Source of the DNA: JBBKWU01 sp037969035
Lineage (GTDB): Bacteria > Pseudomonadota > Alphaproteobacteria > Micavibrionales > Micavibrionaceae
Reading direction: 5' to 3'
NCBI GenBank assembly: GCA_037969035.1
Contig: JBBKWU010000016.1
Location: forward strand, 30,458-94,457
DNA: 64,000 bases
The translations under genes and the position numbers were made by a program. Under the pieces are notes generated by a model, which worked only from the letters and a program-made list of their open reading frames with translations, had not been told where the DNA came from and made no database searches. Positions 52,234 through 60,496 of the stretch are shown in pieces (the stretch's first letter is position 1; each line of letters opens with the position of its first letter).

Positions 52234-52914
52234 ATGCCAAAAACACCATTAGAAGAGCTACAAATTCGAATTGGGTATCAATTCAAAAATCAGGAACGCC
52301 TCCTGAAATCACTTACCCACTCCAGTACAGGTACAGGTTTGAATTACGAACGGTTAGAGTTTTTAGGCGACCGTGTTGTCGGGCTTGTTATGGCGCATGT
52401 CTTATTCGAAGAATTCCCTGGTGAAAATGAAGGTGATTTGGCAAAACGTCATGCGGCCTTGGTACAGGGGAAAACACTGGCACGGCTCGCGCGTGAAATT
52501 GACCTTGGAAGCGTTATGCAGCTTTCAGATGCAGAGCGCTCATCAGGCGGCGCAGACAATGATAACATTCTTGCCGATGGTATCGAAGGCATGATTGGCG
52601 CACTCTACATGGATGCTGGTTTAGAGAAATGTCACGAGGTTTTAAAAAGTTTGTACGGCGATAGTGTTTATGTTATGTTAAAGCCACCTCAGGATCCGAA
52701 GACGGCATTACAGGAATGGGCACAAGCCCGCAGCCTGCCACTACCGAATTACGAGCTTGTAGGAAAAGAAGGGCCAGACCATGCGCCAACATTCGCCGTA
52801 CGTGTTTCTGTTCAGGGTTATCCGCCATGGACATGTCAGGGACCATCAAGGCGCGTCACGGAAAAGCAGGCCGCAGGCATGTTGCTCGCCCACTTAAACG
52901 AAATTGATGGATAG
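52234..52914 (+). CDS. rnc: Ribonuclease III
   Basis: 226 residues. The RNase III signature NYERLEFLGDRVV (about 37-49) supplies the catalytic Glu and Asp, and ILADGIEGMIGALYMDAG the second Asp115 and Glu118. A double-stranded-RNA-binding domain follows (about 155-224), with PKTALQEWAQARSLPLPNYE and EKQAAGMLLAHL. Processes rRNA and structured RNA. It is the better-conserved of two tandem RNase III genes, so it is taken as the canonical rnc. Confidence 0.97.
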   Translation: MPKTPLEELQIRIGYQFKNQERLLKSLTHSSTGTGLNYERLEFLGDRVVGLVMAHVLFEEFPGENEGDLAKRHAALVQGKTLARLAREIDLGSVMQLSDAERSSGGADNDNILADGIEGMIGALYMDAGLEKCHEVLKSLYGDSVYVMLKPPQDPKTALQEWAQARSLPLPNYELVGKEGPDHAPTFAVRVSVQGYPPWTCQGPSRRVTEKQAAGMLLAHLNEIDG

Positions 52915-52923
52915 TAAAACGTT

Positions 52924-53700
52924 TTGACAAAGCACAATAGGTTACAAACTGAATACCAAGCTGCCCAGAAGATGCAGGACGAGTTAACCTTGCTTGAGCA
53001 ACGTCTTGGGTATCGTTTTAAAGACAGAGAGCTTTTGGTTAGAGCCATTACACACAGCTCCACATCCGATGACAATTACGAAAATATGGAATTTCGCGGT
53101 GATAAAATTATGGCCTTTATTCTGTCTGAAATTATCAACCACAGATATCCCGAATATGATGCGCGCGATAGAACCGAAGTAATTGATGCCATGGTCTGTA
53201 ATAATTTCCTCAGAGAAAAAATTGCCGCACCGCTCGGTATTGCGTCATTTATGATTATTGATGCCAATAAAAATACAGATCCAAAAGTGATTTCTGACTG
53301 CATCGAATCCCTTATTTGCGCCATATATGACGATGGCGGCGTAAAAGAAGCTGCCAAATTCATTGACAAACACTGGCAGCCTCATTTCGAATACAAATCA
53401 GCTAATGATGAGCCTGTGATGCGTTTAACGCAGTATTTCAACGAAGTTGGAATGACACCGCACCCCAAATACAGTGTTTATAAAAGGCACGGTGGTAAAG
53501 CCGAGATTGTACTAACGATTCCGCCACATGGTGCTCAAACAGAAGCCATTGAGGTCACAGCCATGCAAGAGAATGCAAAGCAAGGTTATATAAACCCATC
53601 CAAAAGACGCCTTATGCGTAACAAAATGGCATTAGAGGCTCTTGGAAAACTTGGCATTGCAACATTATTCCAGCCCAAACCTGAAAGCCCTACAGCATGA
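52924..53700 (+). CDS. Second RNase III-like protein
   Basis: 258 residues from a TTG at 52924, or 242 from the ATG at 52972, whose N-terminus QDELTLLEQRLGYRFKDREL aligns better with rnc. All four acidic residues are kept: Glu56 and Asp60 in NYENMEFRGDKIM, Asp125 and Glu128 in SDCIESLICAIYDDGG. The middle region (LSEIINHRYPEYDARDRTEV) lacks the usual Arg-Ala-Leu-Val pattern. The double-stranded-RNA-binding domain (about 170-245) is more diverged. Overlaps era by 4 nt. An active nuclease or a dimer partner of Rnc are both possible. Confidence 0.9.
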   Translation: MTKHNRLQTEYQAAQKMQDELTLLEQRLGYRFKDRELLVRAITHSSTSDDNYENMEFRGDKIMAFILSEIINHRYPEYDARDRTEVIDAMVCNNFLREKIAAPLGIASFMIIDANKNTDPKVISDCIESLICAIYDDGGVKEAAKFIDKHWQPHFEYKSANDEPVMRLTQYFNEVGMTPHPKYSVYKRHGGKAEIVLTIPPHGAQTEAIEVTAMQENAKQGYINPSKRRLMRNKMALEALGKLGIATLFQPKPESPTA

Positions 53701-54602
53701 ATACAAAATGCGGTTTTGTAACCGTTCTTGGTGTGCCGAATGCCGGTAAATCCACCTTAATGAATAGCCTTGTCGGAACAAAAGTTTCGATTGTGTCCCC
53801 GAAAGTGCAAACAACGCGCTCTGTCATACGCGGCATTGCTATGCATGGTGATTGCCAGATCATCTTTTTAGATACCCCTGGCCTGTTTAAACCTAATGCT
53901 AATAAAAGACTAGAACGCGCGATGGTTGACGCCGCATGGCGCAGCGAGGCCGATTCCGATCTAACACTGTTAATCGTTGACGTTTCATCGAAAAAAGCCA
54001 TTGGCGAGAGCAAAGACATACTAGCCAGCCCGAGCCTTCAAGGACGAAAAAACATCATTCTTGTGATGAATAAAATCGACAAAATCCGTAATGATACGTT
54101 GCTTGCGATCACGCAAGACCTAAACGATCACTTTGATTTCATGGCGACCTTTATGATTTCTGCCTTAAAAGAAGACGGCACGAAAAAACTCCTCGATCAT
54201 TTAGCCGCGCGCATGCCCGAAGGTCCTTATCATTACCCTGAAGATCAAGCGAGTGATTTACCGATGCGCCTTTTAGCTGCTGAAATCACACGGGAGAAGT
54301 TATTTCACCGTCTGCACGACGAACTACCTTACGGCCTTACGGTGGAAACCGAAGAATGGGAACAGTTCGATAACGGCAGCATTAAAATCAGCCAAATTAT
54401 TCACATTGCCAAAGATTCTCACAAAGGAATGGTTGTTGGCAAAGGCGGCCAGAACATAAAAAAGGTCGGCGAAATGGCACGAGTCGAACTTTGTGAGCTT
54501 CTGGATGTCGAAATTCACTTAAAGTTATTTGTGAAGCTAAGTGAAAAATGGGCTGATGATTCAAGCCATTACGAAGCGTGGGGCTTAAACCCAGACGCCT
54601 GA
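53697..54602 (+). CDS. era: GTPase Era
   Basis: 301 residues. GTPase that binds the 3' end of 16S rRNA during 30S assembly. Walker A GVPNAGKSTLMNSLVG (about 10-25), DTPGLFKPN (switch II region) and VMNKIDKI. The C-terminal KH domain has the Era motif region GMVVGKGGQNIKKVGEMARV and KLSEKWADDSSHYEAWG. ATGA overlap with the upstream RNase III gene, as expected from the conserved rnc-era pairing. recO does not follow it here. Confidence 0.98.
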   Translation: MNTKCGFVTVLGVPNAGKSTLMNSLVGTKVSIVSPKVQTTRSVIRGIAMHGDCQIIFLDTPGLFKPNANKRLERAMVDAAWRSEADSDLTLLIVDVSSKKAIGESKDILASPSLQGRKNIILVMNKIDKIRNDTLLAITQDLNDHFDFMATFMISALKEDGTKKLLDHLAARMPEGPYHYPEDQASDLPMRLLAAEITREKLFHRLHDELPYGLTVETEEWEQFDNGSIKISQIIHIAKDSHKGMVVGKGGQNIKKVGEMARVELCELLDVEIHLKLFVKLSEKWADDSSHYEAWGLNPDA

Positions 54603-54799
54603 AAACTGTTATCCACAGGGGATTACAGAAAATAACTTTTTTCATTTTTGTGGATAAACACGTTTTTTACGCTTCCCGCTATAGTCGCCTCTCCCCTCCC
54701 TTGGTATGTTTTCCTACATCAGATTAAAAATTATTTTTGTGTAGGGGAATTCTTTAGTTCCTCGGTATTTATTTAATATCTAAATGGGAGACATAGGGC
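54603..54799. promoter_or_regulatory. Intergenic region upstream of gcrA
   Basis: About 200 bp, AT-rich, with TTATCCACAGGGGATTACAG near its left end (a DnaA-box-like TTATCCACA at 54609-54617) and a second TGTGGATAAACA at 54649-54660. The pair of DnaA-like boxes in opposite orientation ahead of gcrA is notable, since gcrA is DnaA-controlled in Caulobacter. The gcrA promoter should lie in the last 100 bp. Confidence 0.55.
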
Positions 54800-55282
54800 A
54801 TGAGTTGGACGGAAGAACGCGTAGGCGTCCTCAAAAAATTATGGGGCGAGGGCAAAACTGCCGCAGAAATAGCGAAAGAGCTTGGTGGCGTAACGCGAAA
54901 TGCCGTTATCGGCAAAGCACATCGCCTTAAGCTTTCAAACCGCTTGTCTCCGATACAGCAAACAGTCAAAAAGGTTGCAAAACCGAAGGTTGCGGAAGAA
55001 AAAGCAGCTCTTGTTAAAAAACGCCCACCTAAGCCTGCGAACATGGATATCCCGTTCACTGGAGAGGGCGTGAAGCTTGCTGATCTTAAAGAGAAAATGT
55101 GCCGCTGGCCTATCGGCGATCCACAGCATGAAGATTTCAAATTTTGTGGCTGTGCTAGCGTCATTGGTCTGCCATATTGTGAAGATCATGCTCGCGCTGC
55201 TTACCAAACAACGAGCCGCAGCCGTAAGCTACGCGAAGATGATTTTGCCAATATTGACACAAACGTCAAAGCCACGGGTTAA
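54800..55282 (+). CDS. gcrA: GcrA cell cycle regulator
   Basis: 160 residues. The N-terminal HTH-like domain is MSWTEERVGVLKKLWGEGKT followed by AEIAKELGGVTRNAVIGKAH, and the C-terminal sigma-70-interacting part has CRWPIGDPQHEDFKFCGCAS with CEDHARAAY. A Lys-rich linker lies between. In Caulobacter GcrA activates promoters that carry GANTC sites methylated by CcrM. This is diagnostic for Alphaproteobacteria. Two DnaA-box-like sequences lie upstream. Confidence 0.97.
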   Translation: MSWTEERVGVLKKLWGEGKTAAEIAKELGGVTRNAVIGKAHRLKLSNRLSPIQQTVKKVAKPKVAEEKAALVKKRPPKPANMDIPFTGEGVKLADLKEKMCRWPIGDPQHEDFKFCGCASVIGLPYCEDHARAAYQTTSRSRKLREDDFANIDTNVKATG

Positions 55283-55309
55283 TCGCCAACGCAACGACAA
55301 TTATTTTTT

Positions 55310-55336
55310 AAAAGCCGTGCATTTGCGCGGCTTTTT
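55310..55336 (+). terminator. Intrinsic terminator after gcrA
   Basis: AAAAGCCGTGCA, short loop, TGCGCGGCTTTTT, about 27 nt after the gcrA stop. Confidence 0.85.
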
Positions 55337-55475
55337 AATGCCCTCACAGGTAGATTTCATCTATGCCGTCAGCAAGGCAGCACAGGCATCAGAGCAATAA
55401 AACATTGATTAAATTGAAGAATCACACTAAAAATTTAAATACTTTAAAAAACTGTAACTCAATTAAGGAAAAACT

Positions 55476-55958
55476 ATGCTTAACGAATTTAAAGAATTTA
55501 TTGCCCGCGGTAATGTCATGGACATGGCTGTTGGTATCATTATGGGCGCTGCATTCACAGCAATCGTGAACTCAATGGTTGGTGATGTTATCATGCCTGT
55601 TATTGGCGTCATGACAAGCGGCGTTGACTTTGCGGATAAATTTTTTGCACTTGATGGCAATACTTATGCAAGCCTAAAAGCCGCAACAGAAGCTGGCGCG
55701 CCGATCATCACGTATGGCGCGTTCTTTAATGCCATTATCAACTTCGTGATTGTTGCTTTTGTTATCTTCCTACTTGTTAAAGGCGTTAACAACCTGAAAA
55801 AACAAGCAGAAGACCCAAAAGCGAAAAACGCACCACCACCACCGAAAGAGGTTGTGTTGCTTACAGAAATTCGTGACCTGCTCTCAAAGCCAACTGCTAA
55901 AGCCGCAGCAAAGCCTGCTGCTAAAAAAGTAGCTAAGAAAACAGCGAAAAAGAAATAA
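55476..55958 (+). CDS. mscL: Large-conductance mechanosensitive channel
   Basis: 160 residues. The first helix, FIARGNVMDMAVGIIMGAAF, and the second, FFNAIINFVIVAFVIFLLVK, are typical, followed by a cytoplasmic helix with EVVLLTEIRDLLSK. The C-terminus carries about 25 extra residues composed almost only of Lys and Ala with some Pro, absent from most MscL proteins (130-150 residues). Opens as a last-resort valve on osmotic downshock. Own terminator 20 nt downstream. Confidence 0.96.
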   Translation: MLNEFKEFIARGNVMDMAVGIIMGAAFTAIVNSMVGDVIMPVIGVMTSGVDFADKFFALDGNTYASLKAATEAGAPIITYGAFFNAIINFVIVAFVIFLLVKGVNNLKKQAEDPKAKNAPPPPKEVVLLTEIRDLLSKPTAKAAAKPAAKKVAKKTAKKK

Positions 55959-55979
55959 TTGATCAAGAGATCAAACGTT

Positions 55980-56007
55980 AAAAGGAGGCTTTTTAGCCTC
56001 CTTTTTT
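55980..56007 (+). terminator. Intrinsic terminator after mscL
   Basis: AAAAGGAGGCT, a 4-nt loop, AGCCTCCTTTT and further Ts. Confidence 0.93.
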
Positions 56008-56015
56008 AATCTCAA

Positions 56016-56195
56016 TTATATGGCAACTTTTTTAGCGCCAATAATAAACCAAAGCGCCATGCCGATCACAGGCAATGCGAGAACAATGACAACCCAAACG
56101 AGCTTCATCAAAGGCTCTAGCCCGCTTTGAATAATGTTAATAATCGCCACTATATCCAGTATCAGAACCAATAAACCAACGATTCCATATTCCAT
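56016..56195 (-). CDS. Small PLDc_N-like two-helix membrane protein
   Basis: 59 residues, starting at the ATG at 56195 with AGGAG upstream and ending TAA at 56016. It reads MEYGIVGLLVLILDIVAIIN and then QSGLEPLMKLVWVVIVLALP, with a second helix ending FIIGAKKVAI. Two hydrophobic helices joined by a short linker with the W-V-I/V pattern are typical of the phospholipase D N-terminal (cardiolipin-synthase-like) membrane domain. Such short proteins are common as free-standing genes. Function unknown. Confidence 0.8.
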   Translation of the reverse strand: MEYGIVGLLVLILDIVAIINIIQSGLEPLMKLVWVVIVLALPVIGMALWFIIGAKKVAI

Positions 56196-56394
56196 AATCT
56201 GAGCTCCTTTTCTTTATTATTTTATACATTCAAAGGAACAAACAAACAAAACGCTATTAAGTTCCCTAAAATCACGCTCTGCCCCATTATTTCGGATAAA
56301 ATCTGTTAATAATCTGATTTAGATATATTTTTTTGGTCAAATGCTATTTATTCTAAATGAGATTAAATGACATCATAGAAAAGAATGAGAGCGC
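56196..56394. promoter_or_regulatory. Intergenic region between the PLDc_N gene and the desaturase
   Basis: About 200 bp, AT-rich, holding divergent promoters. Nothing specific seen apart from the T-rich run near 56320-56335. Confidence 0.3.
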
Positions 56395-57453
56395 ATGTAT
56401 CTACAGGAACAAGAGACCGACACGTTAATTGCAAAGCAAAGCGCTGCCAGTATCAAAGATACGGTGAAACATTGCACGCAATATCAAGGTGCAGAAACAT
56501 GGAAAAGCTTTTTTCAGCTTAGCACAACGCTTGCCCTGTTTTTTGCGACATGTGGTGCAATGGTTTATTTGTCTCAAATTTCCTACCTTGCAACAACGTT
56601 GCTAATGCTGCCTGCGGCAGGGTTATTGATCAGAATCTTTATATTCCAGCATGATTGCGGTCATGGTGCATTTTGGAATTCTAAAAAAGCCAATGAATGG
56701 ACAGGCCGCGCGCTTAGCGTTCTCACCGTTACGCCTTATGATTTCTGGCGTCGCTCACACAACATGCATCACGCGACATCAGGTGATTTAGATCGCCGCA
56801 GCATCGGTGGAATCGACACCATCACCGCGCAAGAATACAGAGCACTCCCAAAAGGAAAACAGCGCGCCTATCGCATATACCGTAACCCGCTCGTTTTGCT
56901 TATATTCGGAACACCTTTTTTCACGATTATATCCCAACGTTTCCCCCTTACCAGCGGCGCAGGGTTTTACGAAGGTTATAAAACATTGGCTGTATCATCC
57001 GTATGGAAGAGCGTAATGTTGACTAACATATCGCTAATTATCTTCTATGGCTCACTAGCAGCCATTATTGGCTGGTCACCGCTTTTAACCATCTTCCTAC
57101 CGATTTTGATCATCACAGCATGGATCGGTGGCTGGCTGTTTTATATCCAACACCAGTTTGAAGACGCACATTGGCAGAGAAATGAAAATTGGAACGCCCA
57201 AGAAGCCGCATTGCATGGCAGTTCTTACTATGTTTTGCACCCTATTTTGCAATGGTTTACAGGTAATATTGGCCTGCATCATATCCATCACCTATGCAGC
57301 AGAATCCCTAACTACAAACTTCAGGAATGTATGGATACAATGCCCGAGCTAAAGAACATCAACCGCCTCACGCTACGTGATAGCCTTGATTGCCTCCGTT
57401 TTAAGTTATGGGATGAAGAGCAGAACAAAATGGTGCCTTTCTCCGCTATATAG
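56395..57453 (+). CDS. Fatty acid desaturase (membrane di-iron)
   Basis: 352 residues with at least four membrane helices. The three His boxes are present: HDCGHGAFW (about 83-91), HNMHHATSG (about 122-130) and HHIHHL (about 301-306). This arrangement is of the acyl-lipid desaturase type. N-terminal 40 residues are cytosolic. Probable role in membrane-fluidity control; regiospecificity unknown. Monocistronic. Confidence 0.94.
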   Translation: MYLQEQETDTLIAKQSAASIKDTVKHCTQYQGAETWKSFFQLSTTLALFFATCGAMVYLSQISYLATTLLMLPAAGLLIRIFIFQHDCGHGAFWNSKKANEWTGRALSVLTVTPYDFWRRSHNMHHATSGDLDRRSIGGIDTITAQEYRALPKGKQRAYRIYRNPLVLLIFGTPFFTIISQRFPLTSGAGFYEGYKTLAVSSVWKSVMLTNISLIIFYGSLAAIIGWSPLLTIFLPILIITAWIGGWLFYIQHQFEDAHWQRNENWNAQEAALHGSSYYVLHPILQWFTGNIGLHHIHHLCSRIPNYKLQECMDTMPELKNINRLTLRDSLDCLRFKLWDEEQNKMVPFSAI

Positions 57454-57536
57454 ACTCATGTTTATATGGCCAAAACCTATAAAGGCGCACTAAGCAGAAT
57501 ATTAAGTTATTTTTGCTTTTAGGCTATGTTCTTAGA

Positions 57537-58394
57537 TTAATAGCTTCCGCGCATATCTTTATAGAACACGCCGCCTTTTTCCTGTTTTTTGACGTCATAC
57601 ATAAGGGAATCGGCGATAGCAACTGCTTCTTCGATGCTATTCTCATTACTGCTGAAGGTGCACACGCCAATACTAAATCCTATGGGCCATTGGTTTTGCT
57701 TAACAGCCGTGTCTAACTTCCTGCGCAAGCCATCCATTACATTTTGCACCTGATCTCTATCTGTGTTTGGAAAGAACACCACGAATTCATCGCCACCCAA
57801 GCGACTAACAAGGTCACTGGAACGCACACCTTCGCGCATAACACCTGCAACGCTTTTAAGAACTTTATCGCCTTCCGCGTGCCCCATACTGTCATTTACG
57901 TGTTTGAAATTATCAAGATCGATAAACGCGAGGCTATAGACATCTTTTTCCCGTTTCATCAAAGGGAACAACACATCCAGCTTTTCACGAAATCCACGGC
58001 CGTTTAAAAGGTCTGTCAGGCTATCATAATCAGCATTCAATTGTTCAAGCTTCAGTTTTTCTTTAATATTACTCAGCGCATAAAGAACGAAAAGGAAAAA
58101 TGTTATCCGAATAGAGCCATTCCAATACGGTATAAGCGGATGAGAATATTGACGCCCCGTATATTGATCAACTATAAACCACATCACACCGCAAGTAATC
58201 GCCGATAACAACCCCAAGCGGCGGTTTCCATACCATCCCGCGAGCCAAATCGGTGCCGCATAGAAAATAAAGAAGTTAATTTCATAGCCTGTCACATAGT
58301 CAATAACGCCAAGAACGGCAATCAAAGCCAAGCAGATAATTCCTAAGAACATAAGAGAGTTATTCATTAAGAGCTGATCTATTTTTTTAATCAA
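57537..58394 (-). CDS. Membrane-bound diguanylate cyclase
   Basis: 285 residues. Four to five membrane helices (about 12-115), then a GGDEF domain: YDSLTDLLNGRGFREKLDVL, DLDNFKHVNDSMGHAEGDKV and the active-site SRLGGDEFVVFF. All residues for c-di-GMP synthesis are present; no RxxD inhibitory site was identified at the usual position. It starts 13 nt after asmA and shares its operon. Confidence 0.93.
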   Translation of the reverse strand: MIKKIDQLLMNNSLMFLGIICLALIAVLGVIDYVTGYEINFFIFYAAPIWLAGWYGNRRLGLLSAITCGVMWFIVDQYTGRQYSHPLIPYWNGSIRITFFLFVLYALSNIKEKLKLEQLNADYDSLTDLLNGRGFREKLDVLFPLMKREKDVYSLAFIDLDNFKHVNDSMGHAEGDKVLKSVAGVMREGVRSSDLVSRLGGDEFVVFFPNTDRDQVQNVMDGLRRKLDTAVKQNQWPIGFSIGVCTFSSNENSIEEAVAIADSLMYDVKKQEKGGVFYKDMRGSY

Positions 58395-58407
58395 CGGAGT
58401 TCACCTT

Positions 58408-60420
58408 TTATTGCTTTGTGCTAGGAGCATCTAGAACATTTTCGAGAAACTTTAAAGCGGGGTTGTTATCTTTTTTAGGCGTGGGTTGAACAGGTGTAGC
58501 GGTACTGTCGCCACCAACAGCATCTGGTGCAGATGTTTCTGCTGATGGCGATTCACTCGTTACCGGAGCATCGGATTTCGGAGCGACCTTCTGTCCACCA
58601 AGTTTTTCAAACATTTTTCCTATCAACTCCTGCTTTTTCTCTTCAATTTTCTCGCCAGCTTGCTCCATGACCATTGATTGCACATCAATACCGTAGCGAA
58701 GGTTAGAAAACGGCCCAGACATTGTCACAGGCAAGTGCTTTTCTTTCGTAAATTTTTCAGGATCATCACCAAGACCAACGCGCGCTGTATAGTTGACATT
58801 TTGCTGTCTCAAATCGACTGAGCCATTGCCAAGAACATGCATTTTAGGGCCGATAAGCGTGAGGTCTGAGTTTCTAAAAACACCGTTTTGCCCCTGAAAA
58901 GTGCCGCCCATTGTCGTGAATTTAATTTGGTCATCCGCATTTTCATCCAGCTTTCCTGAATTAAAAAATGCAACAGCTTGATTAATCCGCTGTGAGAGCT
59001 GCCAATGGTTGATATAGCCTTCACCAACCTTAAACCCAACATTACCGCCCATGCTGCGCATAACGGCTTGCATTGTGTTACCTGTGCTTTGGATATCAAA
59101 ATTTATATTCGCGCGGCCTGTTATATATTCCTCGCCAAGATAGTCTTTTAACATGCCGCCAAGCGCCACATTTTCGACAGTGCCTTTTTTACTCACTTTC
59201 AACGTGCCGTTGCGCGCATCAAGATGCGATGTCGCCGATAGCTTTCCATCATAAAGGTTCATTGTCACAGGGTTAAAATCAAGCACGCCGTTTGTGCCTT
59301 TTACATGCGCCTCAAGATCGGTAAACGTCATCCCGTAGACTTTGATTGTCCCAACCTTCATCGTGCCGTTCGCAGAAATATTTTGTAACATTCCAACAGG
59401 TAAGGCGGTCTCTTTCGCACCCTTAGCACCTGACGAAGCAGCAGGTTTAGCATCCCCTAATTTCTTTTGAGTCTGCGGCGCAACGATTGCTAAAATTTTA
59501 TCCAGATCAACTGTATTTGCACTTACAGAAAATTTAGCATCCGTTTTTGTGCCCCAACCGTAAGAGCCTTTTATATCAATATCCGTTCCATCCCAGCTCA
59601 CTCTTGTGCCTTCGAGCTGTGCAGTTTGTGATTTCATATCCAAAGACATTTTATCGCTTTTAGCATTAACCGTTATCGCCTTTGATAGAGAGGGGTTCAT
59701 TAAATCAATATTACTGGAAGCATTAGAAACAAGAATATTAGAGGCATCTTTATTAATTAAAACGTCCATCGCGCCAGATGCCGATAATTTAGTTTCAGCG
59801 TTTTTTATCACAGCATCAAAATCGATTGATGATTTTTCTCCCAAAGCAAATGAAGACATTGAGAAGTTAAACGGAGAGATCACATAGGACGCGCCAGATG
59901 ATTTATCAGCGTAATTAACAGTCGCATCAGAAATTTTGATTTCACCAGAAGAGAGCGAGAATTTTTCACCCGCTTCTTTTTTATTCTCATCCGCAGCATC
60001 ATTTTTTGTGTCTGATTTTGCAGCGACATCAAAGCTCAAATTCGTTGTGCCATTTGCCAACTTAATAACATTAATCACGGGCTTAACAAGATGGATAGAA
60101 TCTAGCTCGATAGAACGACTAAAAAGCGGCAAGATTTTTACGCCTGCTTGTAATTCATCGATAGCGGCAAATTCACCCCCCTTGAAGGATTCTGGATTAC
60201 TTAAGCGCGCCTTGGAAACTGAAAAACCGAATACGGGGAAATAACTTAGACTAATATCACCATCAAGGGTCAATGTACGTCCTGTACTGTCGTGTACCGC
60301 TTTGGTGATTTGATCTTTGTAATCGTTCGGATCCAACGTGGCCAGCATCACGCCCGCCGCGCCAAACGCGAGCAGAACCAAAACAAACATTCCTAAAACT
60401 ACATACCCAATATACTTCAT
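58408..60420 (-). CDS. AsmA family protein
   Basis: 670 residues. One N-terminal membrane helix (about 5-27) then the AsmA domain beginning LDPNDYKDQITKAVHDSTGR with TLDGDISLSYFPVFGFSVSK, and a C-terminal AsmA_2-like part (GEGYINHWQLSQRINQAVAF, with LTLIGPKMHVLGNGSVDLRQ). A Pro/Ser/Thr-rich tail of about 60 residues follows. The family has a bridge-like beta fold thought to move phospholipids between membranes. Upstream of the diguanylate cyclase in one operon. Confidence 0.93.
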   Translation of the reverse strand: MKYIGYVVLGMFVLVLLAFGAAGVMLATLDPNDYKDQITKAVHDSTGRTLTLDGDISLSYFPVFGFSVSKARLSNPESFKGGEFAAIDELQAGVKILPLFSRSIELDSIHLVKPVINVIKLANGTTNLSFDVAAKSDTKNDAADENKKEAGEKFSLSSGEIKISDATVNYADKSSGASYVISPFNFSMSSFALGEKSSIDFDAVIKNAETKLSASGAMDVLINKDASNILVSNASSNIDLMNPSLSKAITVNAKSDKMSLDMKSQTAQLEGTRVSWDGTDIDIKGSYGWGTKTDAKFSVSANTVDLDKILAIVAPQTQKKLGDAKPAASSGAKGAKETALPVGMLQNISANGTMKVGTIKVYGMTFTDLEAHVKGTNGVLDFNPVTMNLYDGKLSATSHLDARNGTLKVSKKGTVENVALGGMLKDYLGEEYITGRANINFDIQSTGNTMQAVMRSMGGNVGFKVGEGYINHWQLSQRINQAVAFFNSGKLDENADDQIKFTTMGGTFQGQNGVFRNSDLTLIGPKMHVLGNGSVDLRQQNVNYTARVGLGDDPEKFTKEKHLPVTMSGPFSNLRYGIDVQSMVMEQAGEKIEEKKQELIGKMFEKLGGQKVAPKSDAPVTSESPSAETSAPDAVGGDSTATPVQPTPKKDNNPALKFLENVLDAPSTKQ

Positions 60421-60496
60421 ATTTTTACTTCTTACTCCGGTTCCTAAATAACATCATTATGCGGCAGTCAATATACCACTATTTTGGGTTTTAACC

